From Polyangium sp. 6x1 (GTDB lineage Bacteria; Myxococcota_A; Polyangia; Polyangiales; Polyangiaceae), in contig NZ_JARZHH010000007.1 of assembly GCF_029946515.1 (NCBI RefSeq), forward strand, positions 174,708 to 238,707: a stretch of DNA of 64,000 bases, written 5' to 3'. Made by a program: the position numbers and the translations under genes. The notes under the pieces were generated by a model that saw only the letters and a list, made by a program, of their open reading frames with translations, did not search any database and was not told the origin of the DNA. Shown here piece after piece: positions 8,477 to 17,840 of the stretch; position 1 is the stretch's first letter, and every line of letters starts with the position of its first letter.

Positions 8477-9589
8477 GTGGTGAAGGCCGGTCCGCTGCGG
8501 GTACTCGTCGTCGACGACTCCGCCTACAACCGAAGGAACATCGCCGACATCCTCACCGGCAGCGACGAGGTCGAGGTCGTCGGCAAGGCGGGCGACGGCG
8601 AGGAGGCGCTGCGCCTCGCGTTGAGCCTCAAGCCGGACGTCATCACGCTCGACCTCGAGATGCCGAAGATGGACGGTTTTACCTTCCTTCGCATCTTGAT
8701 GGTCCGGCAGCCGACGCCCGTGATCGTGGTGTCGAGCTACAGCCACAAGGAGAACGTCTTCAAGGCCCTCGAGCTCGGCGCCGTCGACTTCGTCGCAAAG
8801 CCGACCCAGAGGCTCGCGCCCGACGCCTCTTTGCGCCGCGAGATCCTCCAGAAGGTCCTGCTCGTCCGCTACCTGCGCCCGCTCGCGGCCGTGAGCCAGC
8901 GGAACAGCGCCATCCCTCCGCTCCCGCGCTCCACGGCCACGCCGCCGGTCCTCTCCACGGCGCAGCCCGAGCAGCCGAGCACGCGCTCGACCACGAACAT
9001 CGCGGCGCGCTTCATCGTCGGCATCGGCTCCTCGACGGGGGGTCCGACGGCGCTGCTCGAGATCCTGAGCCGCGTCCCCGAGAAGTTTGCCGGGGCGATC
9101 CTCATCGCCCAGCACATGCCGGAGAAGTTCACGCGCACCTTCGCCGAGCGCCTCGACAGGAAGAGCGCGATCCGCGTGACGGAGGCCGTCGACGGCGACA
9201 TCGTCACCGCGCGCCGCGCCTTCATTTGCCCTGGCAAGAACTGCATGGAGGCGGTCGTCTCACAGGGCCCGAGTGGCCTCGGCTGGAACGAGATCCGCCT
9301 GCGCGTCGGCCCTCCATCGCAGCACGACCGCTACATCCCGAGCGCCGACCGCCTCCTTCGCAGCCTCGCGCCTGTCGGCTCGCGCGCGTACGGCGTCATC
9401 CTCACGGGCATGGGCGACGACGGCGTGGCCGGGGCCCGCGCGATCCGCGCCGGCGGCGGCACGATCATCGCGGAAAGCGAGGAGACCGCAGTCGTCTACG
9501 GCATGCCGCGCGCGGCGGTGAAGGCCGGCGTGGTGAACGAGGTCATGGGGCTGCCGCAGATCGTCGACTGGGTGGCGCAGTTGTCCTAG
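8477..9589 (+). CDS. cheB: Chemoreceptor methylesterase CheB
   Basis: CheB removes methyl groups from receptor glutamates when phosphorylated by CheA. The 370 residues comprise a receiver domain (acidic pair D13-D14, phospho-acceptor D59, Lys in AKPT), a Ser/Thr/Pro-rich linker (about 135-170) and a C-terminal esterase domain with catalytic Ser in GSSTGGP, His in AQHMPEKF and Asp in GMGDDG. Two consecutive GTG codons (8477 and 8480) could start it; AGAGG lies upstream. It is the last gene of the operon. Confidence 0.95.
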   Translation: MVKAGPLRVLVVDDSAYNRRNIADILTGSDEVEVVGKAGDGEEALRLALSLKPDVITLDLEMPKMDGFTFLRILMVRQPTPVIVVSSYSHKENVFKALELGAVDFVAKPTQRLAPDASLRREILQKVLLVRYLRPLAAVSQRNSAIPPLPRSTATPPVLSTAQPEQPSTRSTTNIAARFIVGIGSSTGGPTALLEILSRVPEKFAGAILIAQHMPEKFTRTFAERLDRKSAIRVTEAVDGDIVTARRAFICPGKNCMEAVVSQGPSGLGWNEIRLRVGPPSQHDRYIPSADRLLRSLAPVGSRAYGVILTGMGDDGVAGARAIRAGGGTIIAESEETAVVYGMPRAAVKAGVVNEVMGLPQIVDWVAQLS

Positions 9590-9634
9590 GTGGGGGGCTC
9601 CGGTCGTCCCTTCGGTCCTTCCTCTGCCCCCCAC
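9590..9634 (+). terminator. Stem-loop closing the chemosensory operon
   Basis: GTGGGGGGC at 9590-9598 pairs perfectly with GCCCCCCAC at 9626-9634 around a 27-base loop. It begins at the first base after the cheB stop. It has no U-tract, so it may block readthrough or stabilise the 3' end rather than act as a textbook intrinsic terminator. Confidence 0.5.
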
Positions 9635-9735
9635 ACCCCCGCGGGTCTCGCTCGTTGACGCGGCTTCCGCGCAGGCTTCCGCGCCGCGCGAAAGTTGACC
9701 CCGCGTCCCCACCGTGAGACACCGGCCCTCGGGTC

Positions 9736-12039
9736 ATGCGCTTTCGAAAGGCCGCACGCGTGTTCGTCACGGCCGGCTGGCTCCTCGCCGGCGCGATCGT
9801 CTCTCCGCCGAGCCTCGCTCAGCCCAAGCCCGCGCCTGCCGGCGTGAAGCCCGCGGCCGCCAAGCCTGCCGCGGCCAAGCCTGCCGCCGCCAAGCCCAAG
9901 CCCCAGGCCCCCGGAAAGCCCGCGCAGAAGCCCGCGGCCAAGAAGCCCACCGGCAAAAAGCCCGCGACGCGCAAGCCCGGTGAGCCCGGCGAGCCCGACG
10001 AGAATGCCCGCCGCGCCATCGCTGGGCTGCCCCCGAGCCAGCATCGCTCCGTGGACGAATCCTCCGAGCTTCGCGCCCTCCGTGAGCTCGACCTCGCCCT
10101 CTTCTCCACGGCCCCGAATGCCGGCGCGCCTTGGCCCTCGGACGACCTGCCCACCCTCGATCGCGGCGGCCCTGTCCTCCTCGCCACCGGCGTTCCTCCT
10201 TCGGCGCCGCTCCCCGCGCTGCTCCAGCCTCCGCCGCCGGCCGACCTCTCCTTCATCAAAAAGCTCGACCTCCCCGACATCCCCGTTCGCTGGGATGCGC
10301 GCGTCCTCCGTTACCTCGAGTTTTACAAGAACAACCCTCGCGGCCGCTCCATGGTCGCCTCGTGGATCAAGCGGAGCGGACGTTATGGCGCGGCCATTCG
10401 CCGCGTCCTTCGTGAGCAGGGTTTGCCCGAGGACGTCGTCTGGCTCGCGCTCGTCGAGAGCGGATTCGACCCGACCATTCATTCGCCCGTCGGCGCCGCC
10501 GGCCTCTGGCAGTTCATGCCCGAGGGCGCCCGCATTTATGGCCTCACCGTCGACCGCTGGATTGACGAACGCCTCGACCCCGAGCGCTCCACCCTCGCCG
10601 CCGCGCGTTACCTCTCCGACCTCCACCGCCGCTTCGGCACCTGGGAGCTCGCCTTCGCCGCGTACAACATGGGGTACGGCGGCCTCCTCGCCTCCATTCG
10701 CAAATACAACACGAACGATTTCTGGGAGCTCAGCCGCCTCGAAGCGGGCCTCCCGCTCGAAACGGCGCTCTACGTCCCGAAGATCGTCTCCATGGCGATC
10801 GTCGCCAAGAATTGCGCCGTCTTCGGCTGCGACGGCGTCGAGCTCGACCCTGCGGTCACCTTCGACAAACTTTCGGTCGGCCCCGGCGTCGCGCTCCGCA
10901 CCGTCGCTGCAGCGGCCGGCGTCGAGCTCGACGCCGTCGAGGACTTGAATCCCCAGCTCCCCGCCGCTCGCACGCCGCCGCTCGGCCCTGACGGCAAAGA
11001 GGGCGCCTCCTTCGTCGTCCGTGTCCCGCCTGGCACCGGCGCCCGCGCATCCAAGACCGTCGCCAAGCTCCTCGAGCGCGAGGACAAAACCGAGCGTCAC
11101 GTCGTCCGCTGGGGCGAATCGATCGAGGACATCGCCGCCCTTCGCGGCACCACGAAGAGCACCTTGCTCTCCTTGAACGGCCTCCGCTCCGGCGAGCAGG
11201 TCCGCCCCGGCACCGTCCTCCTCGTCCCCCAGGACGGCCCTGACAAACCCACCGTCGCCAGCGTCTTCTCCGGCGCGCGCGGCGAAAAGCCCGTCATCGT
11301 CGTCCCCGCCGAGGCCTTCACCTACGCCGATCGCCGCCGCGTCTTTTATCGCGTCGTCTCGGGCGACACCGCCCGCGAGGTCGCCTCCGCGCTCTCCGTC
11401 TCCGCCGCCGAGCTCGCCCGCTGGAACACGCTCGAGCCCACGGCCTCCCTCCACGACGGCATGACGTTGCAGGTCTACGTCCCGCGCGATCGCGCCCTCA
11501 CGAATGCGCTCGTCCTCGAGGAGCCCGAGGCCCGCGTCCTGCCTGTCGGCTCGACCGAGTTCTTCACCCATTTCGAGGCTCTGAAGGGCCGCAAGCGCCT
11601 CGAGGTCGCCGCCGCCGACGGCGACACCTGGCGCAGTTTGTCGAAGCGATACAATCTCAGTCTCGGCATGCTCGAGCGCATCAACCACCGCTCGCGCACG
11701 ACCTCCCTTTCTCCGGGCGACAAGGTCGTCGTGTACGTCGCGCAGGCGAGCCCCCCGAAGGCCGCGCCGGCGCCTGCCAAGGAAGCCCCGGACGACAAGG
11801 CCGAGGCCGTCGCCGTCGCGCGCCCCGTCGAGGACAAACCCGCGCCGAGCGAGGACCTCGACGAGCCGAAGACGGACGGCAAGCCTGCGCCCGACGAGGG
11901 GCCGACGAAGCCTGCGACGTTCCGCAACGAGACATCTCCGCCCGCACCGGACAAGCCTGCATCCGACAAGCCTGCGCCCGACAAAACGGTGACGCCCAAG
12001 GCGCCTCGGGCCGCGGAGCTCCCCCCGCCTGCGCCCTGA
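9736..12039 (+). CDS. LysM lytic transglycosylase (MltD-like)
   Basis: This enzyme probably cleaves peptidoglycan glycan strands in the periplasm. The 767 residues start with a Sec signal, then an Ala/Lys/Pro-rich stretch with repeated AAKP units (about 35-90). The SLT domain spans about 195-345: catalytic Glu241 in LVESGFDP, the SPVGAAGLWQFMP motif and AAYNMGYGG. Three LysM-like modules follow (beginning near RWGESIEDIA, VVSGDTAREVA and DGDTWRSLS), then a Lys/Pro/Asp-rich tail. The order SLT then LysM matches MltD. The flexible N-terminus may let it span the periplasm. Confidence 0.92.
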   Translation: MRFRKAARVFVTAGWLLAGAIVSPPSLAQPKPAPAGVKPAAAKPAAAKPAAAKPKPQAPGKPAQKPAAKKPTGKKPATRKPGEPGEPDENARRAIAGLPPSQHRSVDESSELRALRELDLALFSTAPNAGAPWPSDDLPTLDRGGPVLLATGVPPSAPLPALLQPPPPADLSFIKKLDLPDIPVRWDARVLRYLEFYKNNPRGRSMVASWIKRSGRYGAAIRRVLREQGLPEDVVWLALVESGFDPTIHSPVGAAGLWQFMPEGARIYGLTVDRWIDERLDPERSTLAAARYLSDLHRRFGTWELAFAAYNMGYGGLLASIRKYNTNDFWELSRLEAGLPLETALYVPKIVSMAIVAKNCAVFGCDGVELDPAVTFDKLSVGPGVALRTVAAAAGVELDAVEDLNPQLPAARTPPLGPDGKEGASFVVRVPPGTGARASKTVAKLLEREDKTERHVVRWGESIEDIAALRGTTKSTLLSLNGLRSGEQVRPGTVLLVPQDGPDKPTVASVFSGARGEKPVIVVPAEAFTYADRRRVFYRVVSGDTAREVASALSVSAAELARWNTLEPTASLHDGMTLQVYVPRDRALTNALVLEEPEARVLPVGSTEFFTHFEALKGRKRLEVAAADGDTWRSLSKRYNLSLGMLERINHRSRTTSLSPGDKVVVYVAQASPPKAAPAPAKEAPDDKAEAVAVARPVEDKPAPSEDLDEPKTDGKPAPDEGPTKPATFRNETSPPAPDKPASDKPAPDKTVTPKAPRAAELPPPAP

Positions 12040-12072
12040 TTTTCTCGTAGCCAGCCGCCGGGCTCGCGCGCG

Positions 12073-13518
12073 ATGATGGGGCCGATGCGCCGCGATTGCT
12101 CTCTGCTCCTCGCTTTGCTCCCGACCCTCGCCCTCGTCGGCTGCACGACGCCCGACGAGAACCCGCAGACCACGCCCCCGCTCCCGGGCCCGGCTGAATG
12201 GAACCGCGACGTCGATCCGCCGAGCGACGACGAGGCGGCCACGAAGCGCAGCTCGTGCGGGTACACGGCGGGCATGCTCCCGGCGGAGACGCAAGGGGCG
12301 TCGCGCCCCTACGGCGCCGAGATTCCCGTCGACCACATCGTGGTCGTCATGATGGAGAATCGCTCCTTCGACCATTACTTCCAGAAGCTGCCCGAGTACG
12401 GCCAGACCGACGTCGAGGTCGCGCCCGAGAACTTCACGAACCCCGACGAGACCGGCACCGCCGTCGCCCCGTTCCGCGACACCCAGCTCTGCTTCGTGGA
12501 CACGAACCACGAATGGACGGGCACGCACGAGCAGATCAACGGCGGCAAGATGGACGGGTTTTTCAAGACGAACGACGGCTGGCACGAGCTGCCGAGCCCC
12601 GGCGCCCCCGAGGAGCTTTTGAGCGGCCGCCGCGGCCTCGGCTACTACACCCAGGACGACCTGCCGTTTTATTACTGGCTCGCGAACGAGTTCGCCATCG
12701 CGGACCACTACCATGCCTCGGTCCCTGGCCCCACGTGGCCGAACCGCATGTACCTCTACGCGGCGAGCTCCTTCGGGGCCGTCCACAACACGTTCGTCGC
12801 GCCGGACGAGGTGCTCTTCGATTACCTCGAAAAGCGGGAGGTCACCTGGCGCGTCTACGTCTCCACCACCCCTGGCTCCGCGATCTTCGTCGACAAGTAC
12901 CTCCAGTACAGCAAGGACGAGCACGGCCATTACGTCCCGATCGAGACCTACTTCGAGGACCTCAAGAATGGCACCCTGCCCCAGGTCGCCTTCGTCGATC
13001 CGGGCATCGCGCGGGAAGGATATGCCCAGAACGACGAGCATCCGCCCGCGATCGCGATGCTCGGCGAGCAATTCACGGCCAACGTCATCGACGCCCTCGC
13101 GAAGAGCTCGGCCTGGGAGCGCTCCGCCCTCTTCCTCACGTACGACGAGCACGGCGGCCTCTACGACCACGTCCCGCCTCCGCCCGCCTGTCCGCCCGAC
13201 GACATCGCGCCGGACCTCGAGGAGGGTGACACGGACGCGAAATTCGACCAGCTCGGTGTCCGCGTCCCGCTCATCGTCGTCTCGCCCTACGCGAAGAAGC
13301 ATTTCGTCGGTCACCGGACCTACGACCACACCTCGATCGTCCGGTTCATCGAGGCCCGCTTCCAGATGCCGGCGCTCACGAATCGGGATGCGAACGCCGA
13401 GGCGCCGTGGGAAATGTTCGACTTCGAAAACCCCCCGCATGCCACGCCCCCGACGTTCGCGATGCCCACGGTCGACCAGGCCAAGATCGATGCCTGCCAG
13501 GTGCTCTACGAGCCCTGA
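12073..13518 (+). CDS. Phospholipase C/acid phosphatase-type phosphoesterase lipoprotein
   Basis: The protein has 481 residues with a lipoprotein signal ending LALVGC. It belongs to the phosphoesterase family that includes non-haemolytic phospholipase C and AcpA: the N-terminal VVMMENRSFDHYF motif and the C-terminal TYDEHGGLYDHVPPP motif hold the expected metal and catalytic residues. The substrate (phospholipid or another phosphate ester) cannot be decided. The ATG at 12073 is followed by a second Met. Its 3' end overlaps the start of the next lipoprotein gene by 29 bases. Confidence 0.9.
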   Translation: MMGPMRRDCSLLLALLPTLALVGCTTPDENPQTTPPLPGPAEWNRDVDPPSDDEAATKRSSCGYTAGMLPAETQGASRPYGAEIPVDHIVVVMMENRSFDHYFQKLPEYGQTDVEVAPENFTNPDETGTAVAPFRDTQLCFVDTNHEWTGTHEQINGGKMDGFFKTNDGWHELPSPGAPEELLSGRRGLGYYTQDDLPFYYWLANEFAIADHYHASVPGPTWPNRMYLYAASSFGAVHNTFVAPDEVLFDYLEKREVTWRVYVSTTPGSAIFVDKYLQYSKDEHGHYVPIETYFEDLKNGTLPQVAFVDPGIAREGYAQNDEHPPAIAMLGEQFTANVIDALAKSSAWERSALFLTYDEHGGLYDHVPPPPACPPDDIAPDLEEGDTDAKFDQLGVRVPLIVVSPYAKKHFVGHRTYDHTSIVRFIEARFQMPALTNRDANAEAPWEMFDFENPPHATPPTFAMPTVDQAKIDACQVLYEP

Positions 13519-15367
13519 ACGCCTCTCCGCGCTCGTCCTCGCGGCCCTCGTCCTCGCGGGCTGCCCGGACGAGCCGGAGGCCCCCGCCCCCACGGAGGCG
13601 AGCGCGAAGCCCAGCGCGACCGCGGCCCCGCCCGAATCTCCGCCCTCCCCGCTCACGCGAATCGTCGACGAGCCCGCGCGCCGCGGCCTCGACGCCCTCG
13701 AAGCGCTCACGGCCGCGATGCCCGCGGGGCGGGGCGACGCCGATTCTCATTACCTCGACCTTCGCCGCGCCCTCGCCGCGGGCGCGCCGCTCTGGCGCAG
13801 GCCGGACACCCTCGGCGGCGAGGTCGTCTTCGGCCCCCTGCGCTCCCTCGACGAAGCCGGCGGCGCGCTCCTCCGCCTCGACGCCGCGCTCGTTCGCGGG
13901 GACGCCGCGGCCGCGCGTGTCGAAATGGCCGCCCTCGACCGCGCCTTGCGCCTCTTCCAGAATGAAGCGCGCCGCCTTCCGCCGGCGCCCGCTCCCGTTG
14001 CGCAAGCTCTCTCGCTCGCCGCGTACGACCTCGGCGCCCTCGCGCTCGAATCGATCCAGGGCGTCCCCGAGGGCTCCGCCGCCGTCCTCGCCGATCTCCG
14101 CGGCACCCTCGATTTCATCGAATCCGCCGCCGCGGCCCTCGCGACCCCTGCGGCCGCCCAGACCCCGGCCGCCCTCGCATCCGTGCAAGAGGCCACGCGG
14201 CCCCTCCGCGCGCGCCTCGACGCCGCCAGAACCGCAAACGACCTCGACGACCGCGCGAGCTTCGTCCTCGCCACGGGCCGCCTCGGCGTCGCCCTCCGCC
14301 GCCTCGCCGCTGCCGCCGGCCTCCCGGTGCGATTGCCCTACCGCGCCCGTTTCCCGGTCGCGAAGGGCGACGCGGACGAACCCATCTCGGCCTTCACCCT
14401 CCCCGCCGCGCGCAGCAGCCTGCGCGGCCCGAGCAGCGACGAAACCCCCTGGGCCGCGCTCGGCCGCAAGCTCTTCTTCGACAAACGTTTGTCCAAGAAC
14501 AGCGCTCGCTCCTGCGCCACTTGCCACGTCCCCGAAAAAGCATTTTCCGACGGCCTCCCGCGCCCGCCCTCCCTCGATCCGGCCGTCACGCTGCGCCACA
14601 CGCCGAGCTTACTTTATGGGCCGCTGCACGCCGCCCAGCTCTGGGACGGCCGCGCGCTCTCGCCCGAGCGCCAGGCCCTCGGCGTCATCCGCGCCCGCGC
14701 CGAAATGGGCCTCGAAACCGACGAGCTCGTCGCCGCGATCGAATCCGCCGCGGACCTCCGCGCCCTCTTCCAGGCGCTCCCCACGCCCGGCGTCACGCCC
14801 GAAAACGTCGGCCGCGCCCTCGCTGCCTTCGAATCCAACGTCTTCGTTCCCGGCGACGCCCCGATCGACGCGTTCGCCCGCGGCGACGAGGCTGCGCTCT
14901 CGCCCTTGCACCGCCGCGGCCTCGACGTCTTCGCCGGCAAAGGCCGCTGCGCCCGCTGCCACATTCCTCCTTTCTTCGGTGGCTCCCGCCCGGCCGATTT
15001 CGCCGTCCCCGTCTTCGCCGTCCTCGGCGTCCCCGACAAACCCAACGGCACAAACCTCGATCCGGACCGGGGCCGCGGCGCCGTCACCTCACGCCCCGCC
15101 GACGAGGGCGCATTCAAGACCCCGACCACCCGCGACGTCGCGCGCACCGCGCCTTATTTCCACAATGGCGCCTTCCGCACGCTCGAAGAGGTCGTCGACT
15201 TCTACGACAAGGGCGGCGGCAAGGGCCTCGGCCTCCCCGTCCCGAACCAGGACCCCGACGTGCGCCCACTCGGTTTGTCCGCCGACGACAAACGCGTACT
15301 GCTCGCCTTCCTGCGCGAGGCGCTCCTCGACAAGACGCCGCCCGAAAAACTCGTTCCCTCGCGCTGA
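13490..15367 (+). CDS. Di-heme cytochrome c peroxidase/MauG-family lipoprotein
   Basis: The protein has 625 residues. The ATG at 13490, inside the end of the previous gene, gives a clean signal ending LVLAGC, which decides the start. Residues about 45-310 are an Ala/Leu-rich helical domain with no recognised motif. The C-terminal half is a di-heme peroxidase with CATCH (SCATCHVPEKAFSDG) and CARCH heme sites, PYFHNGAFRTLEEVVDFY and a closing LLAFLREAL helix. The family reduces hydrogen peroxide or performs long-range oxidation, usually in the periplasm. The long helical N-terminal region is unusual for plain peroxidases and may bind a partner or an electron donor. Confidence 0.88.
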   Translation: MPARCSTSPERLSALVLAALVLAGCPDEPEAPAPTEASAKPSATAAPPESPPSPLTRIVDEPARRGLDALEALTAAMPAGRGDADSHYLDLRRALAAGAPLWRRPDTLGGEVVFGPLRSLDEAGGALLRLDAALVRGDAAAARVEMAALDRALRLFQNEARRLPPAPAPVAQALSLAAYDLGALALESIQGVPEGSAAVLADLRGTLDFIESAAAALATPAAAQTPAALASVQEATRPLRARLDAARTANDLDDRASFVLATGRLGVALRRLAAAAGLPVRLPYRARFPVAKGDADEPISAFTLPAARSSLRGPSSDETPWAALGRKLFFDKRLSKNSARSCATCHVPEKAFSDGLPRPPSLDPAVTLRHTPSLLYGPLHAAQLWDGRALSPERQALGVIRARAEMGLETDELVAAIESAADLRALFQALPTPGVTPENVGRALAAFESNVFVPGDAPIDAFARGDEAALSPLHRRGLDVFAGKGRCARCHIPPFFGGSRPADFAVPVFAVLGVPDKPNGTNLDPDRGRGAVTSRPADEGAFKTPTTRDVARTAPYFHNGAFRTLEEVVDFYDKGGGKGLGLPVPNQDPDVRPLGLSADDKRVLLAFLREALLDKTPPEKLVPSR

Positions 15368-15706
15368 ACGCCACCGACGTCGGGCGCACCGCCCCGGCCG
15401 AAGATGGCCCGCGAGAGCCCTCGCTTCGCCCCTGACGGGACAAAGAGGCACCGTCCCGCGAGGCCATCCATTGTGCCCGCGCGTGGTCACGACGATGACC
15501 GGGGCTCCCGTGGAAATACGAAAAATTAATCATTGCTGGCGACGAGCCGCATGGTACTCAATCGGGACTTCCTTTCGACGTACGACCGCTGCGCGGCCAC
15601 CGGCCGCCGGAGTCGCGTCATCGTCGGGCTCGCACCGTTCATGGGAACGGCTGCGGTGCGTTGATTGACCTTACGTCGTGGTGGGACATCGGGGGAATCC
15701 ATCCTT
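15368..15706 (+). other. Intergenic region upstream of the HYR lipoprotein
   Basis: No gene is seen in these 339 bases. A short inverted repeat (CGGGAC 15436-15441 / GTCCCG 15453-15458) may be a weak terminator for the peroxidase gene. An unusually A/T-rich stretch lies around 15515-15535 and is the likeliest promoter area, although no clear -35/-10 pair stands out. Confidence 0.4.
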
Positions 15707-17812
15707 ATGACGACGCAATCCAATGGTATTTCCAGAGGGCGGAGACGCTCTCTTCGGCTTTTTCAGGGCACGCTGCTTTCGTCCGCGCTGCTCGGCCTCC
15801 TCTCCGGTTGCCTCGCAGAGTCGCCGCTGGAAGAAGAGGACGAGTTCGGCGTGGCTGCGCAAAAGTTGAGCGTCGGCGGATTCGTCGTCGTCTCGGGGGA
15901 CGACGCGGACGACGGCGGGCATTGCCAGGGCAAGGCGTGCGGGGGCATTTACGTCGCGTTTCTGAAGCAAGCCGTCGAGCAGTCGAAATCGGCCGGCACG
16001 GGCATCCTGGCCATCGGCGTGAACGGAGGCTTCGCGCAGTCCGCTCTGATCAGCTGGAACAAGCCGGGCTTCGGCGGACCAGGCGCCGTCATCACGATCG
16101 TGACCGACCCTGCGCAGATCAAGACGGTCGATTTTTCGAATTATGCCGCGCTCTACATCCCTTCCGCCTCCGTGAATACGAGCGGCGGTATCAACAACCT
16201 CCAGATCGCCGCGCTCAACACGCGAAAGCCCGACATCGCGACGTTCGTGAACGCCCAGGGAGGGTCCCTCGTCGCGCTGACGCAGGCCGGCGTTTCGGGC
16301 GGCTGGGGCTTTTTGCCGGTGCCGCTCACCACGGCGAGTGCCTTCTTCGCCGACGCGGCCCCCACGCCGGCTCTCGTCGCGCTCGTCCCGGGCGTCACGA
16401 AAACGAACCTCAGCCACTGCTGCTTTCACAACGTCTTCATCGGGCCGGAGGGGTACTCCGGCCTCAGCGTCCTCGCCACGCACGACAGTGGTGGCATCCA
16501 TCAGGGCAAACCCGTCATCCTCGGCGGACCCGGCACGCTCTTGACCGCCGAGGTATGCAATGACGACGACGACAACGACGGCGACGGGAACATCGACGGC
16601 GCGGACCAGGACTGCTGGGTCTGCGGGGACGGCGACGTGGATCCCTTCGAGGCGTGCGACGACGGCAACAAGATCGACGGCGACGGCTGCAGCGCCGCGT
16701 GCGCTCGAGAAAACGCGCCGCCCCTCGCGGCCTGCGAGAACGTCACGACCTGCAACGACGCAGGGCAATGCTCGGCCCAGGTCTCTGGCCTCGGCGCGAA
16801 TTCATCTGATCCGGACGGCGATCCGCTCACCGTCACGCAATCCCCTGCCGGTCCCTATGCCGTGGGTACGAACAGCGTGCTCGTGGAAGTCTCCGACGGC
16901 CAGGAGATCGGTACCTGCCAGGCGACCGTGACCGTGAACGATTGCGAGCCTCCCAGCATCTCCTGTCCGGCTTCCGTCGCTGTCGAGTGCACGGGCAACC
17001 AGCAGGCGCTCGTCTCACCGCCCGCCATGATCGCTACGGACAACTGCGGCGCCAGCGTGGCCGCGCCCGCACCCGCGAGCTTATCGCTCGGCGTCCATGC
17101 GCTCTCGTATACGGCGACGGACGTGGCAGGCAATACGGCGACGTGTACCACGGCGGTGACGGTGGTCGACACGACGACGCCGCTCCTCACGTGCCCTGAC
17201 GCGATCGTCACCGAATGCACGGGCAATGGCGCCGCCGACGTCGTCCCCGGGGCCGCACAAGCGAGCGATGTCTGCTCCGACATGACGATCAACGGTCCGT
17301 CCGCGGGCTCGTATCCGCTCGGCACGACCGTCGCCACCTACACGGCCACGGATACCTCCGGCAACGCCTCGAGTTGCACCTCGACGATCCAGGTGGTCGA
17401 CAGCACGCCGCCGCTCGTCACCACGAACGGGCTTTCGATCTCCGGGCCGCTGAATCACAAGTTCACCACCGTGCACCTGAGCGATTGCGGAATCACGGTG
17501 ACCGACACGTGCGGAGGCGTGCTCGCCCCGTCCGTCGCATCGGCCACGATCACGTGTGTCACCTCGGACGAAGCTCCGAATGTGCTGGGGAACGGCAACG
17601 CGACGCCGGACATCGTCATCGTCGATGAAGACACCGTCTCGCTGCGCGTGGAGCGAAAGGGCCTGAGTGATGGTCGGGTGTACGAAATCCACTTCCGGGT
17701 GACCGATGCGTCGGGCAACGTCTCGTACGGCGTCTGCCCGGTCGGCATACCGCCCAACATGGGCGGGCCCGCCGTGGACAGCGGCGACGCGTACCAGGTC
17801 TGTCGCCCTTGA
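15707..17812 (+). CDS. HYR-repeat lipoprotein with Myxococcus cysteine-rich repeat
   Basis: The protein has 701 residues, with the ATG placed 10 bases after GGGGGA. A lipoprotein signal ends GLLSGC. Residues about 50-290 form an unrecognised domain. A cysteine-rich repeat of the Myxococcus type (DUF4215-like) follows ([24 protein letters not shown]). After it come two to three HYR (hyalin) immunoglobulin-like repeats, each opening with a Cys near a paired-proline segment and closing with [13 protein letters not shown] or [16 protein letters not shown] domains are adhesive beta-sandwiches, so a surface attachment role is likely. Many Cys pairs imply disulfides. It converges on the kinase gene with a 28-base gap. 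Confidence 0.85.
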   Translation: MTTQSNGISRGRRRSLRLFQGTLLSSALLGLLSGCLAESPLEEEDEFGVAAQKLSVGGFVVVSGDDADDGGHCQGKACGGIYVAFLKQAVEQSKSAGTGILAIGVNGGFAQSALISWNKPGFGGPGAVITIVTDPAQIKTVDFSNYAALYIPSASVNTSGGINNLQIAALNTRKPDIATFVNAQGGSLVALTQAGVSGGWGFLPVPLTTASAFFADAAPTPALVALVPGVTKTNLSHCCFHNVFIGPEGYSGLSVLATHDSGGIHQGKPVILGGPGTLLTAEVCNDDDDNDGDGNIDGADQDCWVCGDGDVDPFEACDDGNKIDGDGCSAACARENAPPLAACENVTTCNDAGQCSAQVSGLGANSSDPDGDPLTVTQSPAGPYAVGTNSVLVEVSDGQEIGTCQATVTVNDCEPPSISCPASVAVECTGNQQALVSPPAMIATDNCGASVAAPAPASLSLGVHALSYTATDVAGNTATCTTAVTVVDTTTPLLTCPDAIVTECTGNGAADVVPGAAQASDVCSDMTINGPSAGSYPLGTTVATYTATDTSGNASSCTSTIQVVDSTPPLVTTNGLSISGPLNHKFTTVHLSDCGITVTDTCGGVLAPSVASATITCVTSDEAPNVLGNGNATPDIVIVDEDTVSLRVERKGLSDGRVYEIHFRVTDASGNVSYGVCPVGIPPNMGGPAVDSGDAYQVCRP

Positions 17813-17840
17813 ATCGCCCCGTCCTTGCGCCGATCCAGGG

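Noticed and set aside
8439..8483. Short frame starting ATGA at the cheR stop
   Set aside because: Only 14 codons, out of frame with cheB, no motif; it is leader sequence.
9586..13710. 1374-codon minus-strand open frame
   Set aside because: It lies opposite the lytic transglycosylase and phosphoesterase genes, both with intact catalytic motifs, and has no recognisable domain of its own.
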